A stretch of 64,000 nt of DNA, from contig CP110632.1 in NCBI GenBank assembly GCA_026210745.1, positions 1,488,001 through 1,552,000 of the forward strand, written 5' to 3'. The notes under the pieces were generated by a model. The model did not search any database. It had not been told where the DNA came from and saw only the letters and a program-made list of their open reading frames with translations. Both the position numbers and the translations under genes were made by a program. Below, piece after piece: positions 23,223 through 35,992 of the stretch. Position 1 is the stretch's first letter. Every line of letters begins with the position of its first letter. This stretch comes from Exobasidium rhododendri. Its lineage: Eukaryota > Basidiomycota > Exobasidiomycetes > Exobasidiales > Exobasidiaceae.

Positions 23223-25470
23223 ATGATCTCGCTTAGGACGACAGCGCCTCTGCTGCCCCGAGCCAATTTGTTCTTGCTGCGTCGACAGCTGCACAGTACG
23301 CAGTTGAGTGCCTACGCCCAGGTGCAATCTCCGGCAGCGACAAAAGGCAAAGAGAAGCTCGTCATCCTAGGGTCAGGCTGGGGTGCCAAGTCTCTCCTGA
23401 AGGAACTGGATCAGGTCAGTAAAGATGTCAGAGGTCGCATTTCTCAGATGCCCTGCGTTTCCCTGCTCAAGCACGATAACTCTCTCCTATGCTGTCCAAC
23501 TCTTCAGAACAAGTACGATGTCAGTGTTGTATCATCGAATACGTACTTTGCCATGACTCCGTTGCTTGCTCAGGCTGCAACGGGATCGCTCGAGGTGAGG
23601 AGAGATGCGCACTAGTTATTTCAATGAGAGGGCAAGCAGCTGAATCTGGATAATTGCTTTCAGTTTCAAGCAGTCATGGAGCCTGTTCGGGAGAATAAGA
23701 ACACACACTTCTACCACGCTTGGGCAGAATCGATAGACATCGAATCGAAAAAGCTTCGTCTTCTACCGGCCTATCCACCTTCCTTTCACGAAGCAGATCG
23801 CCTGAAGGAGAAGAAGTCGAAGTCGGAGGGTGTTGTTCAAAAGAAGACAGAGGTAGATAGTGGAAGGGAGTACGAGCTGTCCTTTGACAAGCTCGTCATT
23901 TCGTGAGTTTCTAGTCCCAGACTGGGGGTCGTCTGGTTATGCTTTGCCTCAAAATGTTGAGACTGCTGTTCCTCGGACCCTAATCAGCGTTGGGTCATAC
24001 AATCGGACATTCGGCACACCCGGTGTCGTCGAGAACGCATGGTTCCTGAAAGGTGATGATGCGAGACTGCTGTGATTCCCTCTCCGCTCTCCTTTACTGA
24101 AGCCCGACTACACACACCTGCAGACGCACAAAACGCTCGATCGATACGGTACAGGATCCTGGAGTGCTTTGAGCAAGCTGACCATCCAGAGTGAGTTTGC
24201 TTCAAGTCAACACCTTTACGTATTTCAAGGGCTCACGCAAGACGTACCGTTGCGCTCTCTCTCTCTCTCTTTCTCAGGACGACTGATGAAGAGCGTCGGA
24301 AGCTGCTGCACTTCATCATCGTTGGAGGTGGGCCTACAGGCTCTGAACTCGCCGCTGAATTACACGATCTGATCAAGACGGATCTCAAGAGGATGTATCC
24401 CAACATTGTAGACCTTTCCAAGGTCACCATCATTGACGCTTCCGGCGGTATCCTGAACACCTTCGATGCGTCTCTGTCGACGTACGCTCGAGAGAAATTT
24501 GCCAGAGATGTGAGTGTGCAGCAGACTTTGGTCGTGGGAGACAAACAGGCGGCGCTGATCTTCCCCTAATCTGTGACCTGAATGACAACCAGGGCATCGA
24601 GCTGCTTCTCAATCGAAATGTCAAGGAAGTCCAGCGTGGTAATCTGATAGTGGAGCAGGACGGAGAGAGTGAGTTACGACAGGGCTGTAACAGATATGGA
24701 AGGGGTAAACCATCTGACATCCCCTTCCACATCCCCTCAAGTCCCCTTTGGCATGCTGGTGTGGTCTACAGGAAATACTGCGTCTCCACTGGTCGAATCG
24801 ACGACATGCTTTCTCAAAGACGAAAGGAACAACCACTTCGTCACCGACAACCGACTCCGTGTCCTCTTACCGAATGCGGAAGCAAAAGATGACCAATTTG
24901 AGGCATCGCCCGACGTCTTTGCTCTCGGCGACTGTGCACAGATCCAGAAGCAAGCGCTCCCTGCCACTGCTCAGGTAGCTTCTGCGAAAGGTAGACATCT
25001 GGCGTCTGTCTTGAATGACTTACCAGGCGATGGAGCTTTGGTGCCTGAGACGGAAAAGACGATTTTTACCTACAAGAACATGGGTGCTATGGCCAGTCTT
25101 GGGGGTGGTACAGCTATCATAGACGGACCCAAAGCCAAAGCTCAAGGAAAGGTGAGTCGCCGTTGTAATCTCAATATGTCCAAGGTCAACAGGAAGGAGT
25201 TGCTGAATCACTAACTCTAACCCGAATCAACACTCAGGTCGCGTGGGTGATTTGGAGATCAGCTTATACCCTTATGAGCATGTCGTGGCGCAACAGGTTC
25301 TTAGGTGAGTCAGCTCGACAGCTTCTACTGGCAGAAGATGGAAGGAAGTGTAGCGCTGAGAAAATTGACCCGTCTTCGCTCATGCTCTCGTTTCTCTTCT
25401 CCACCCCTACACAGTTCCTGGCTTTTGGATGGTGAACAGGATATTCGGCCGGAATCTGACACGCTTTTAA
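23223..25470 (+). CDS. NDE1: External alternative (type II) NADH:ubiquinone oxidoreductase, mitochondrial
   Basis: Single-polypeptide, non-proton-pumping NADH dehydrogenase of the inner mitochondrial membrane. Ten exons: 23223-23414, 23508-23594, 23664-23902, 23988-24052, 24124-24190, 24278-24509, 24593-24668, 24742-25151, 25238-25304, 25415-25470; 496 residues. A basic presequence (LLPRANLFLLRRQLHSTQ) precedes the FAD-binding GSGWGAKSLL (~50-59). The NADH-binding motif is VGGGPTGSELAAEL; FAD-contact VFALGDCAQI follows; the C-terminus VPGFWMVNRIFGRNLTRF is the membrane-anchoring helix. Internal (NDI1) versus external orientation is not decided by sequence. No EF-hand insert. All nine junctions keep frame. 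Confidence 0.93.
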
Positions 25471-25567
25471 TACTCTGCAAAGGGGACAGTGACAATCGTC
25501 TGTATGATGCCACTATTGTTGCACCGGATACGCCTCATAGAAAATACATTGATTATAATACTACTTT

Positions 25568-27127
25568 CTAGATGTACCTTCCCATGGGAGGCACAGGCTT
25601 CACTGTGGACGGACGCTTTGGGCCATAGTCATGATTCTCTAGAGCACTCTCCGTGGAGTAGAGGCTGGCCTGCGTATCACGATAAGCATTTCGCAATGGT
25701 GTTGGTCGGAATACCTTTTCAGTGGAGGCTGATGGTCTTCTCCCGCTGGGCACAGCTTTGCGAAGAGGCGCCACTGCAGCTTTATGACCTTCAGCAGCCC
25801 CTGCAAAGCGAATCACCGATGCCTCGACTGGAGGTTCTTTTCTAGATGGGCTTCCACTGTACGGTGCTACCACTTTTCCGGTCACGGTCGCAGGACAAAC
25901 GGGCGGAGAGGGGGCCACAGCAGAGGCAGCACGTATCGGTATCGCAGGCATCAATGGTGGCACCAGCGTATTGTTGGCAGCCGATGTGTGACCCAAACCG
26001 GTACTCAACCTTCCATTCTTGTAGTACGGTAAGCTACCTCGAGCAAGTTGACGTCCTTCTTCCATTCCATCCAAGAGAGGATTCTGATTGGCAAATCTCG
26101 TCTTGTAGTCACTTGGAAGTGGATCTGCGCCCTTTGAGTGGAAGTAAGAAGCAAACGTCTGCATGGTAGGATCAACAAAATAACCTTCGACTACTTTGTG
26201 TACTTGAGTGTACTCATCATCCCCGCCTTCTCGTCCGTGTCCTTCATCGGAGTCCAATTTGTGGAAGCCTTGGTGCTGTTGCCGTTGCTGCTGCTGACAG
26301 TAGCCTATACCCCTTGCTTTAGAGGAAGGAAGGTTCGTCTTCTCCTCGTTCGCATACTTCTGCTGCTTGGTATGATGCCTTCTGTTGCCAGGAAGTTGTG
26401 TGGCACTTTCGAGCTGAAGCTGTCTCTGACCTTCGAGCTTAGCTTTGGAGCGTTTATTTCTGCGGCAACAGCACCAGATGCACAGGCAAATGACGATGAG
26501 TAAAAACACTGCAGCACCGATACAGATGCCTACAAGTGCAGCCGTAGACAGTGTAGCTCCACCATTTCCCAAGGAGTATGTTCCTTTACTGTCTAGGTGT
26601 ATGAGACTGGTGGAGCTTGCAGAGAGCGTCGAAGAAGTAGTGATCGACGAAATGCCACTGTCTTGACGAAGGAGTGTACCGGTCTTCACGGTTGGCGTGG
26701 GAGTCGCGGTGGAAGTCACTGCAGAGCTAGTCGAGATTGATTGAGGAGAGGAGGTCTTCGTACCTGTCACAAGGCGGGAAGTCTGCGTAGTAACAGCAGG
26801 GGATACGGACGACGTGAAAGAGCTCCTGCCCTCTTCTATAATACTAGACAAAGTCTTGCGTATACTCTCGGCATCCGAAGATGGGAGGGCTTGTTCCATT
26901 CCTAGGCCTGGAAACACCGCAGTGCTACTGTTGTCATCTTGGAACGGCATTTCAGCGAATGGGAGGTACTGAGCAAATTCCTTGAAGGTCATTTAAGTTC
27001 GAAGTTTGCTCCGCAAGGTCTATTCTAGGATCTGATCACTCACTTGGTTGCCGCTAGCGTGGAGGTATGGAGGGAGTGTCGTAGATATTGCACTAGAGAT
27101 AGAAGAAGATGCTGTCGAAGTAGACAT
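25568..27127 (-). CDS. Single-pass membrane protein with Ser/Thr-rich ectodomain, unrecognised
   Basis: Exons 27127-27044 and 26968-25568; 494 residues. There is no clear cleavable signal peptide. A Ser/Thr-rich outer region (~1-160) is followed by one membrane span (LVGICIGAAVFLLIVICLCIW) with Cys residues and a basic stop-transfer cluster (CCCRRNKRSKAK). The inner part has Gln runs, GREGGDDEYTQVHKVVEGYF and Pro-rich stretches. This layout resembles fungal wall-stress sensors or Skg6/Axl2-type axial proteins, but no named domain is visible. The intron boundary is supported by GTGAGT and GCTCAG; a downstream ATG at 26992 would avoid splicing. It converges with NDE at 97 bp. Confidence 0.75.
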
Positions 27128-27972
27128 AAGATCTTCAACTACCTTGCTTGATCTGCAATGAACGGGGGTCTATTATTGCTGGACCGGCCAGCAAAGAAAA
27201 AAAAAGAAACAAAACAAATGAAAGGAGGACCAGCCTACGAAAAGGAAAGAGAAGGAGAACGGACGAGAAGGAGGAGCGAGGACGGTTGATGACGATGGTA
27301 GTACAGGGTGAAGATTTTGACCGAGTCATCGTTAGTTAGAGCACCATTTAGTCAGGGAATCATTACGTATGCGATCGTCTTTGCCACCCGATGTGCTCCC
27401 TTCCCGCCTTTTCTTGCGGTAGGGTAAATCTGTCTGTCTTCTGTTGGCGTTTGGCGTAACGCGCTAAAATAACAGTCGCAACAGTGACAGCCACGGCGAG
27501 CACAAAAAGGAAACGAAATGATAAGCTCCCTCGTGCTCTGCCACATGGTCCTTGATTTGATACGACAGGCAGGACAATACAACGGACAGCATGATCCGGT
27601 ATGGCTTTCAGCTTGGCACTCGACGGCTTCACAGGATCCATCACAATGCTCATTCGTCGGTACAGCGAGCATCAACCCGTCCTTCTTATGCTGGTCGTCT
27701 GCCTCTGGTGGTTCCGTGGAGCTCAACACTCGCACGGCCCCCTTTAATATGTAAAGTGTGTGGGTTGTTTGGAATCTGGAGAACCGGGTAGTAAGAAGCG
27801 GACCTGCAGCAGAATTGAAAAAGTTGGGATGCAAGAAAGGCGGGGGTTCAAGAACAGAAGAGCGAGAAGGTATAAGAACGAGGGGGCTGCTTCTCCTTGT
27901 CCACACATCCCATCTACACCCTCCTTTCTCATCAAACCCGAGATAGGGCATCTTGACCTTGAAGAGTGCACG
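27128..27972. other. Divergent region between the membrane protein and the P450
   Basis: About 845 bp. 27180-27290 is purine-rich on the plus strand (aaagaaaaaaaaagaaac and following), typical of a CT-rich leader for the minus gene. A 96-codon minus frame (27363-27653) with one hydrophobic segment lies here; see findings. Confidence 0.4.
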
Positions 27973-29872
27973 ATGGTGCATCGCACGTTAGACCTCAATA
28001 CGGTAATCGATGCGCTTTATCAGAAAGACTCACTCGAGGTGAAGTACGTTCTTCCTGCTGTCCTGGCCCTTCTGTTCCATGCCGCTGTCCAGTTCAAGGA
28101 ACCCAAGTCAAGAGCATTTGTTGGGACGTGGGTATCAGTCAGTGTACTTGGGGTATCATGGATCTACAACAAGTGGAATGTTTCCCCTTTGTCGGCTGCC
28201 TTGACCGTCTTCCAAATCAACTGTGTATGGGTTGCCACGATATTCAGCAGCATGACAATCTATCGCGTCTTTTTCCATCGTCTCCGAAATATACCCGGGC
28301 CAATGTGGATGTCCCTGAGCAAGTGGACTATGGTGTACCCTGATCTGCAGGGACAGCGACCTTACATGTTCAAGAAACTCCATGCCAAATACGGAGACGT
28401 CATTCGAGTGGGACCACGAGAAGTAAGCGTGAATGATCCAGCTGCTCTTTCCACCATTTATGGAGGTACGGGAGTAGGCAACAAGTGCACTAGAGGACCA
28501 TGGTATGACTTTACCGTCGACTCGACCAAGATGAGAGCGAGAAACCTACAGTCGACTCCTACCATGGCAGATCACGCTTCCAGAAGAAAGGTCTGGGATG
28601 CTGCCTTTTCGATAAAAGCAATCAAGGGGTACGAAGAGAACATCATCAAGAACACAAACCTGTTGATAGAGCAGATCTCAAAGAGAGAAAGGAACGGACC
28701 GATCGATGTAGGGCAGTGGTGTTGCTGGTATGGTTTCGATGTGATGGGTGAGCTGGGATTCGGCCGAGGATTTGACATGCTCAAGTCAGCCGAGACAGCC
28801 CAGGTGATTCATGTGAGTTGTACCGATCAGCAAGCACCGACGGGTGGGATAAAATGGGAGGGGCCTTACTCATCCACCTTTTTTTCGTGCTCTCTCCCTC
28901 ACAGCTTCTCGAGCAAGGTGTCGTGATGATCATGGCGACGGGTAATGTGCCATATATCATGGCTCTGCTTCGAGATTTCCCCAATCCCGTCAGGCTGTTT
29001 GAAGATTGGATTAATGAGACCTTGCGTCATCGAGTCAAGGAAGGAAATACAGGCGTGGTGGAAGCTGACGTCCTTTCACATCTATTGGGCGAATCGAAGA
29101 TAAGGGGCAAAGTGCAGAATTTTCCCGAACTGTCAGCCGATGCTGGCCTGTTGATCGTAGCTGGAAGTGATACATCCTCCAACGCGATGGCCATGACGCT
29201 CTATCAAATGCTGGCAGATCACAAATACTACGACAGAGTACAAGAGGAAGTCAACTCCGTGTTTGGCAATGCATTAGCGGATGATCTAGAGAAGCTTATT
29301 CGAATGTGTCCTCTGTTGAATGCTTGCATCAATGAGACACTACGTCTTTGGCCACCTGTGGCAAGTGGGCTACAGCGATGTACACCGTCGGAAGGTATGA
29401 CTTTGCCAAACGGGACGTACGTGCCTGGAAATACCGTCATCTCGTCGCAAACATATGTCATGCAACGAGATCCAAGGAACTTTACCGAGCCAGATAGATT
29501 CATCCCGGAGAGATGGATCGAGAAGCCAAGAGATGGTGAAGTATTCAACATCAAGGTGAGTGTGAATATGCTTGCTTTCCTCCCTTTTTCGTTTCTCATT
29601 GCAATTGCGCCTCTCCTGAATTTCCCCCCCAAATCTGACAGGCTTTTGCTGCTTTTGGATACGGACCAACGGGATGCATTGGCAAGAACGTCGCCTATCA
29701 CGAGATGAGAGCGGTGATAGCTCGCTTTGTGCAAACGTTTGATGCGGAGTTGAGCAAGGGTTTCAATAACGCAAAGTTCGAGAGCAGTGTCAAGGACTGC
29801 TTCGTCATGGTCAAAGATCCGATTACCGTCAACGTCAAGACCAGGAATGCCGACTTTGTCTTGTCGACGTAG
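27973..29872 (+). CDS. Cytochrome P450 monooxygenase
   Basis: ER-bound haem-thiolate monooxygenase; the substrate is unknown. Exons 27973-28812, 28905-29555, 29642-29872; 573 residues, longer than the ~500-530 norm. The N-terminus has three hydrophobic stretches (YVLPAVLALLFHAAV, WVSVSVLGVSWIY, CVWVATIFSSMTIYRVFF) before the proline hinge NIPGPMW. I-helix AGSDTSS (366-372), K-helix ETLR (424-427), PERW, and haem-binding FAAFGYGPTGCIG with Cys at ~509, reached by splicing intron 2. General resemblance is to fungal benzoate/pisatin/trichodiene-type P450s. No biosynthetic cluster is seen around it. Confidence 0.93.
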
Positions 29873-30138
29873 TCCCAGATCATGGAGCTGTAGCAGTTGA
29901 AGTCGGGGAGTAGAGGGAGTGCTACTTGGCAGGACTAGTGACGTGTTGGCACCTTGACCCCGTCCAAAGTCTACCTTGAGTGTATGCTTCGAAGTGTATT
30001 TGGATATTGGCAATGGGGTCTAATAAATGCGGTCATGTTGCAAAGGTACATAAGCAAGTCTATTAAGAGAGAAAGGGTACAAGAGCGGACTGTCCGGGAG
30101 GTAAGAAGAATACCTAATAAGAAAGGGAGGGATGATGC

Positions 30139-32509
30139 CTAGGATAATGAAGGTGCTTTGCGAGGGATCTGATGTTGTTGAGACTGGTCATGGCTGTCAT
30201 CGTTGCTGGTATCTGAATTGAGTGTCGTTTGCGGGTTAGTGTCGTACGTTGGCTCACCCTCTGATGTGATGTTGCTCATGCCGTCACCGTTGCCATTCTG
30301 CTGGTACTGATGCCCTCTCTTTTCGTAGTCTTGTTCGTCGTTGTAGTGAGGGACAGGATGACGCTTGCTCTTGAGGAAAGGCGTGAATAGATCCCAGAGT
30401 GTGAGGAAGAAGAGGAAGATGATGGGCAGCCCAGTCACTACCAATAGGACAAAGCCGACAATCACGCGTGGAATCGTCCGAATGTTTGCAGAAGGAATAA
30501 AGACGACGCAGACGGCCCAGGTGGCGATCCTACTGAAGCAGAGTAAGATGAAGACAAAGTCCGACTTCTTGTCCCTCCCCACGCGACAGATGCAAAGGAC
30601 GAGGAAGAGAAGCACCTCCAGTACGAGCAATCCGATAGCTTGGCGAGTACCATGGCCTTGGGCAAAGGTGATGAAGCAGGCTGCGACGATCGAGTACACC
30701 AAAAAGACGATGGAGAACCAGTAGAATCGCGGGCGGTACATGTGTGCCATCTGGCCCCATCTCTTGGCAATCACGCCCCCTCGAGCAGGAGGTGTGTCGT
30801 TGTAGTAGAGGTCCTGCTTCTCCCCTCTTCGCGCATGTCTGATCATGGGGAAGAACAGCACGAATGCGAATGCAAAGTAGAAGACGGTGAAGATGGCAGC
30901 GACCAAGTGGCCCACCCATGAATCGCCGTAGTTCCACTGGTAGAATGCAAAGATGAAGAAAGGGGGAAAGGTGATCATGAGGAATCGCCCGAGTGTAGCC
31001 AGAGTGATCGTGCCGAGAAAGTGGCTCGGTTGAGTGACTCGATAGCTCCAGTGGGACACCTGATGGTTCACTGCCCCCTTCTCCGACCGACGAGAAGAGA
31101 AGAGCCTTGTGACGTAAGCAATCACCAAGACGAGCAGGAGGGCAGCGACAAAGATTCCAAGCAGGATGAAGATCGAGACAAGCACGGTGAGGAAAGCATT
31201 CGCAGGCGCGATATTCAAACGCTCTGCAAACGTTCCAATGCCGCCGTTGTTGGACGGATTGCTGATGACGATTGGTAAGATGACCGTATTGGAATTCGTG
31301 ATCAGAGCTCCGTTTGCACCGGTGTTGGGAGCGTATAGCTGCCTGCGTTGCAGGGCCTGGTTCTTGACGTACGCAAAGGATGTAGACGACGTGAGAGTCC
31401 TTTTGAGGGATGTTCCCAGTGAGTGCAAGTTGTACAGGGATATCGTGCCGGTGCTCGAGTTTGTGCTGGATGAGTCTCCGTTGAGAAGAGGGTTGAATCT
31501 CGTGGCAGTCTGAGCAATGAGGTCTTGTCCGAAGATGGCAGTATCGTGACCGCCCGTGTTGTTTCGAGTGTGGGTGATCGAGGTTTGCAGCGACTTGATG
31601 TCGACCAGACCAATTGACCATGCAAAATTGAGGCCGTATGCAATAAAGACGACGGGGTAGTTGAGCGAAAGCAGCGAAGCAACAGCAGGGAGCTGGATGG
31701 CCATCATGACATCAATCAAACGCCACTGTGCTGCACCGACACTCTGTGCAATGACAGAGTGTAGCAAAGAACTGAATAGAGCAAGAAGTGCCAAGCCCAC
31801 CGTAGCCCACAGGACACCCGATTGCGTAGCACTGCGTCCATTCGAGAGAGTAGCTTGAACACATCCTACGACTTGATTATTATTGACGTCGGTCAACTGG
31901 ATAGTCGCCACCGCCTCCAGGTTAGGGACCGTGTAGGCAATATTGGGGATCTTTGCAGTGTATGTGGATGGGACAGGGAAAACACCACCGCCTGTGCATA
32001 CAGAAGAAGAGTAGGTGGAGTGTCAGTCGGAAGAGAAGATTGTGATCACTCGAAGTCTCGATTCTTCTTATAACTCACCACTGAATTGGTATTCAGGAAG
32101 GGGACACAATATTCCAGAAGCAATATCGCAGAGATCAATGTCAATGTTCAAGAGACTGATTCCGTAAGCATCGATATTGAGGGCAACCGAGACGTTCAGG
32201 TTTTCCTGGATAGACTCTGCACTCAAGGAGAATTCCAAGGTATTGTTCGTCGGGTAGAAGTGTATACTGAGGTCTGTCACTAGGATCGCGATTGGTGCGC
32301 TGCAGTAGGCGACCGAGTTCGTGACTGAAGTAAAAAAGGGGAAAATCGTCAGTCATTATCTGAACATTCATCATCCAAAAGTTCTGGGAATACATACAGA
32401 GCTCTTTTTCGGCGCTAACTTGCATGGACGATAGAAGAGCACACATCAAGGCCGATACGGCCATCGCCCACCCCTTGCTCGCCCTTCCATGCATAGCTGT
32501 GAATAGCAT
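30139..32509 (-). CDS. TRP-like channel with ML-like domain (FLC/Pkd2 family)
   Basis: Multipass membrane protein of the fungal TRP-like / flavin-carrier (FLC, Pkd2) family, linked to calcium entry, wall integrity and cytokinesis. Exons 32509-32398, 32324-32079, 31991-30139; 736 residues. A signal peptide (AMAVSALMCALLSSMQVSA) leads to the ML-like lumenal domain (CSAPIAILVTDLSIHFYP, CDIASGILCPLPEYQFSG), then several spans: LLALFSSLLHSVIAQ, AFLTVLVSIFILLGIFVAALL, PPFFIFAFYQWNYGDSW, FPMIRHARRGEK, RFYWFSIVFLVYSIVAACFI, VVTGLPIIFLFFLTLWDLF. The cytosolic tail is His/Gln/Ser-rich. The order ML-like then TRP is diagnostic. It converges with the P450. Confidence 0.88.
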
Positions 32510-33606
32510 CTTTGCCAATCAAATCTTTCCCTTCTTCTGCTCTGCAGCTCTTGCTTGCAGTGCTCTGGAAGCACCCACGAAACACACAAGCACACACACA
32601 CACGCAAGGTGTTCTTCCTTTTAGTACTTGCGGGTGGAAAAAAAGGTCGATGGATGAGTGGAGAGGGCGGTGGGATGAGGTGAGGTTTGCAAGAATGAAC
32701 GAGTTTCCTTCCTGGTCATCTTTTGATTAGCTAGCTTCTGCTCTATAACTGCACACCTAGCTGTGCTTTTTGTGAATCGATCTCTTGGTCAATGTTCGGC
32801 ATTTGTATTCCTTTTCTTACACATACGATGGAACCCTTTTTTCGTTCCCACCCCCCCCCTATACACATCGCCCAATTGTCTATAGTGGAAATCAAGATTC
32901 GAATTTCGATATTACCGTCCTCACAAAGGGCCAAGTTCGTTATGTATCGGCTTGGCAGCGTCATAGCCATCTCTCTCTTTCGCCCTTGCAGTTAGTTGCA
33001 CTCGCAACAGATCGAAATTTTTGCACAGAACGGCAAATTAAATTAACATAAAGGAAAAACTCTTTTTTTTTAACTAAAAAGTGTTGAATAGAGCGGCGAA
33101 ATCTTACACCTTTGATAGAAAAATATCCCTTTGTTCCTTGAGCCCCGTTTATTTTTGCTTTCTTCCCGCGATGTGGAGGATGGCGGATCTCGATAGCATA
33201 ATCTCTAATTTTCTTTTTCTTTTTTAGGATATCTCTATCTATTCTCCGTTTTTTTTTTCGTAGTCAGCATCACTCTTTTTCGCTACTCTTATCTTGATCG
33301 TACTTTTTCGTATTCGAGATGCAGAATGCTATGCTTTGGTATAGATCCGGGGAGTAGAGATTCCGACAAAAAGCCACTTACAGCGCAGTAGCAATCTTAT
33401 GCGCTTGCTGTACTCATTCTAGGCTGCATCCAAAGAAGGAACGATTTGCTGCAAGCTATTTCTCTCGCGATTCTATTTCAGGATCATGCCGCGCGCGCCT
33501 GCACACTCTTCGCATCCCTACTTATAGAAACACTTGAAGGGCGCAACAGTCTGTCTCTTCAAATTTCCTCTCTTCAATTTTTAGCTGGAAGATCATCTTA
33601 TCTAAG
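32510..33606. other. Intergenic AT-rich region
   Basis: About 1.1 kb between the TRP-like gene start and the NPY1 stop. It has several T-homopolymers (around 33063 and 33249) and lower GC than the genes. No frame with coding character was seen. Confidence 0.4.
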
Positions 33607-35642
<2,036 letters not shown>

Positions 35643-35992
35643 GTAAAGGAGGTTCGCGATGAAAGTCGTTCCTCTCGCTTTACCTGCGCTTTTCCCTTAT
35701 ACTGCTGCACTCTTTCTCTAAGGAGGAAGTGGAGGCCCGCTTCCAATCACGCGATACGTTTTACCACACCTCCATAACACTGGGGACACACCATCAGAAT
35801 GGACAGGTATTACATGCTATTATTACGGGTATGGGCGCAGTCTATCCTTTTTACTCGCTACACAGATGATGCCGCAACATCGTACTACTGTCTATTCACG
35901 CCGTCCCAGTCTACTCGCCTGGACCACTCTGCGCAGAATGAGAAAATTATTAGCGAACGGAAACCCTATTTCCCCTGTCTTGCTCTCTTTCT
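35643..35992. other. Intergenic region LRO1-NPY1
   Basis: About 350 bp between the LRO1 stop and the NPY1 start, both on the minus strand. No gene. It presumably holds the LRO1 3' end and the NPY1 promoter. Confidence 0.4.

Noticed and set aside
27352-27981. 209-codon minus-strand frame with many cysteines, overlapping the P450 start
   Set aside because: It overlaps the P450 ATG, its composition is erratic, and the cysteines do not form a recognisable zinc pattern.
30530-31621. 363-codon open frame antisense to the TRP-like gene
   Set aside because: It mirrors the codons of the membrane protein, is rich in His/Arg/Ser as expected from a complement, and has no motif.
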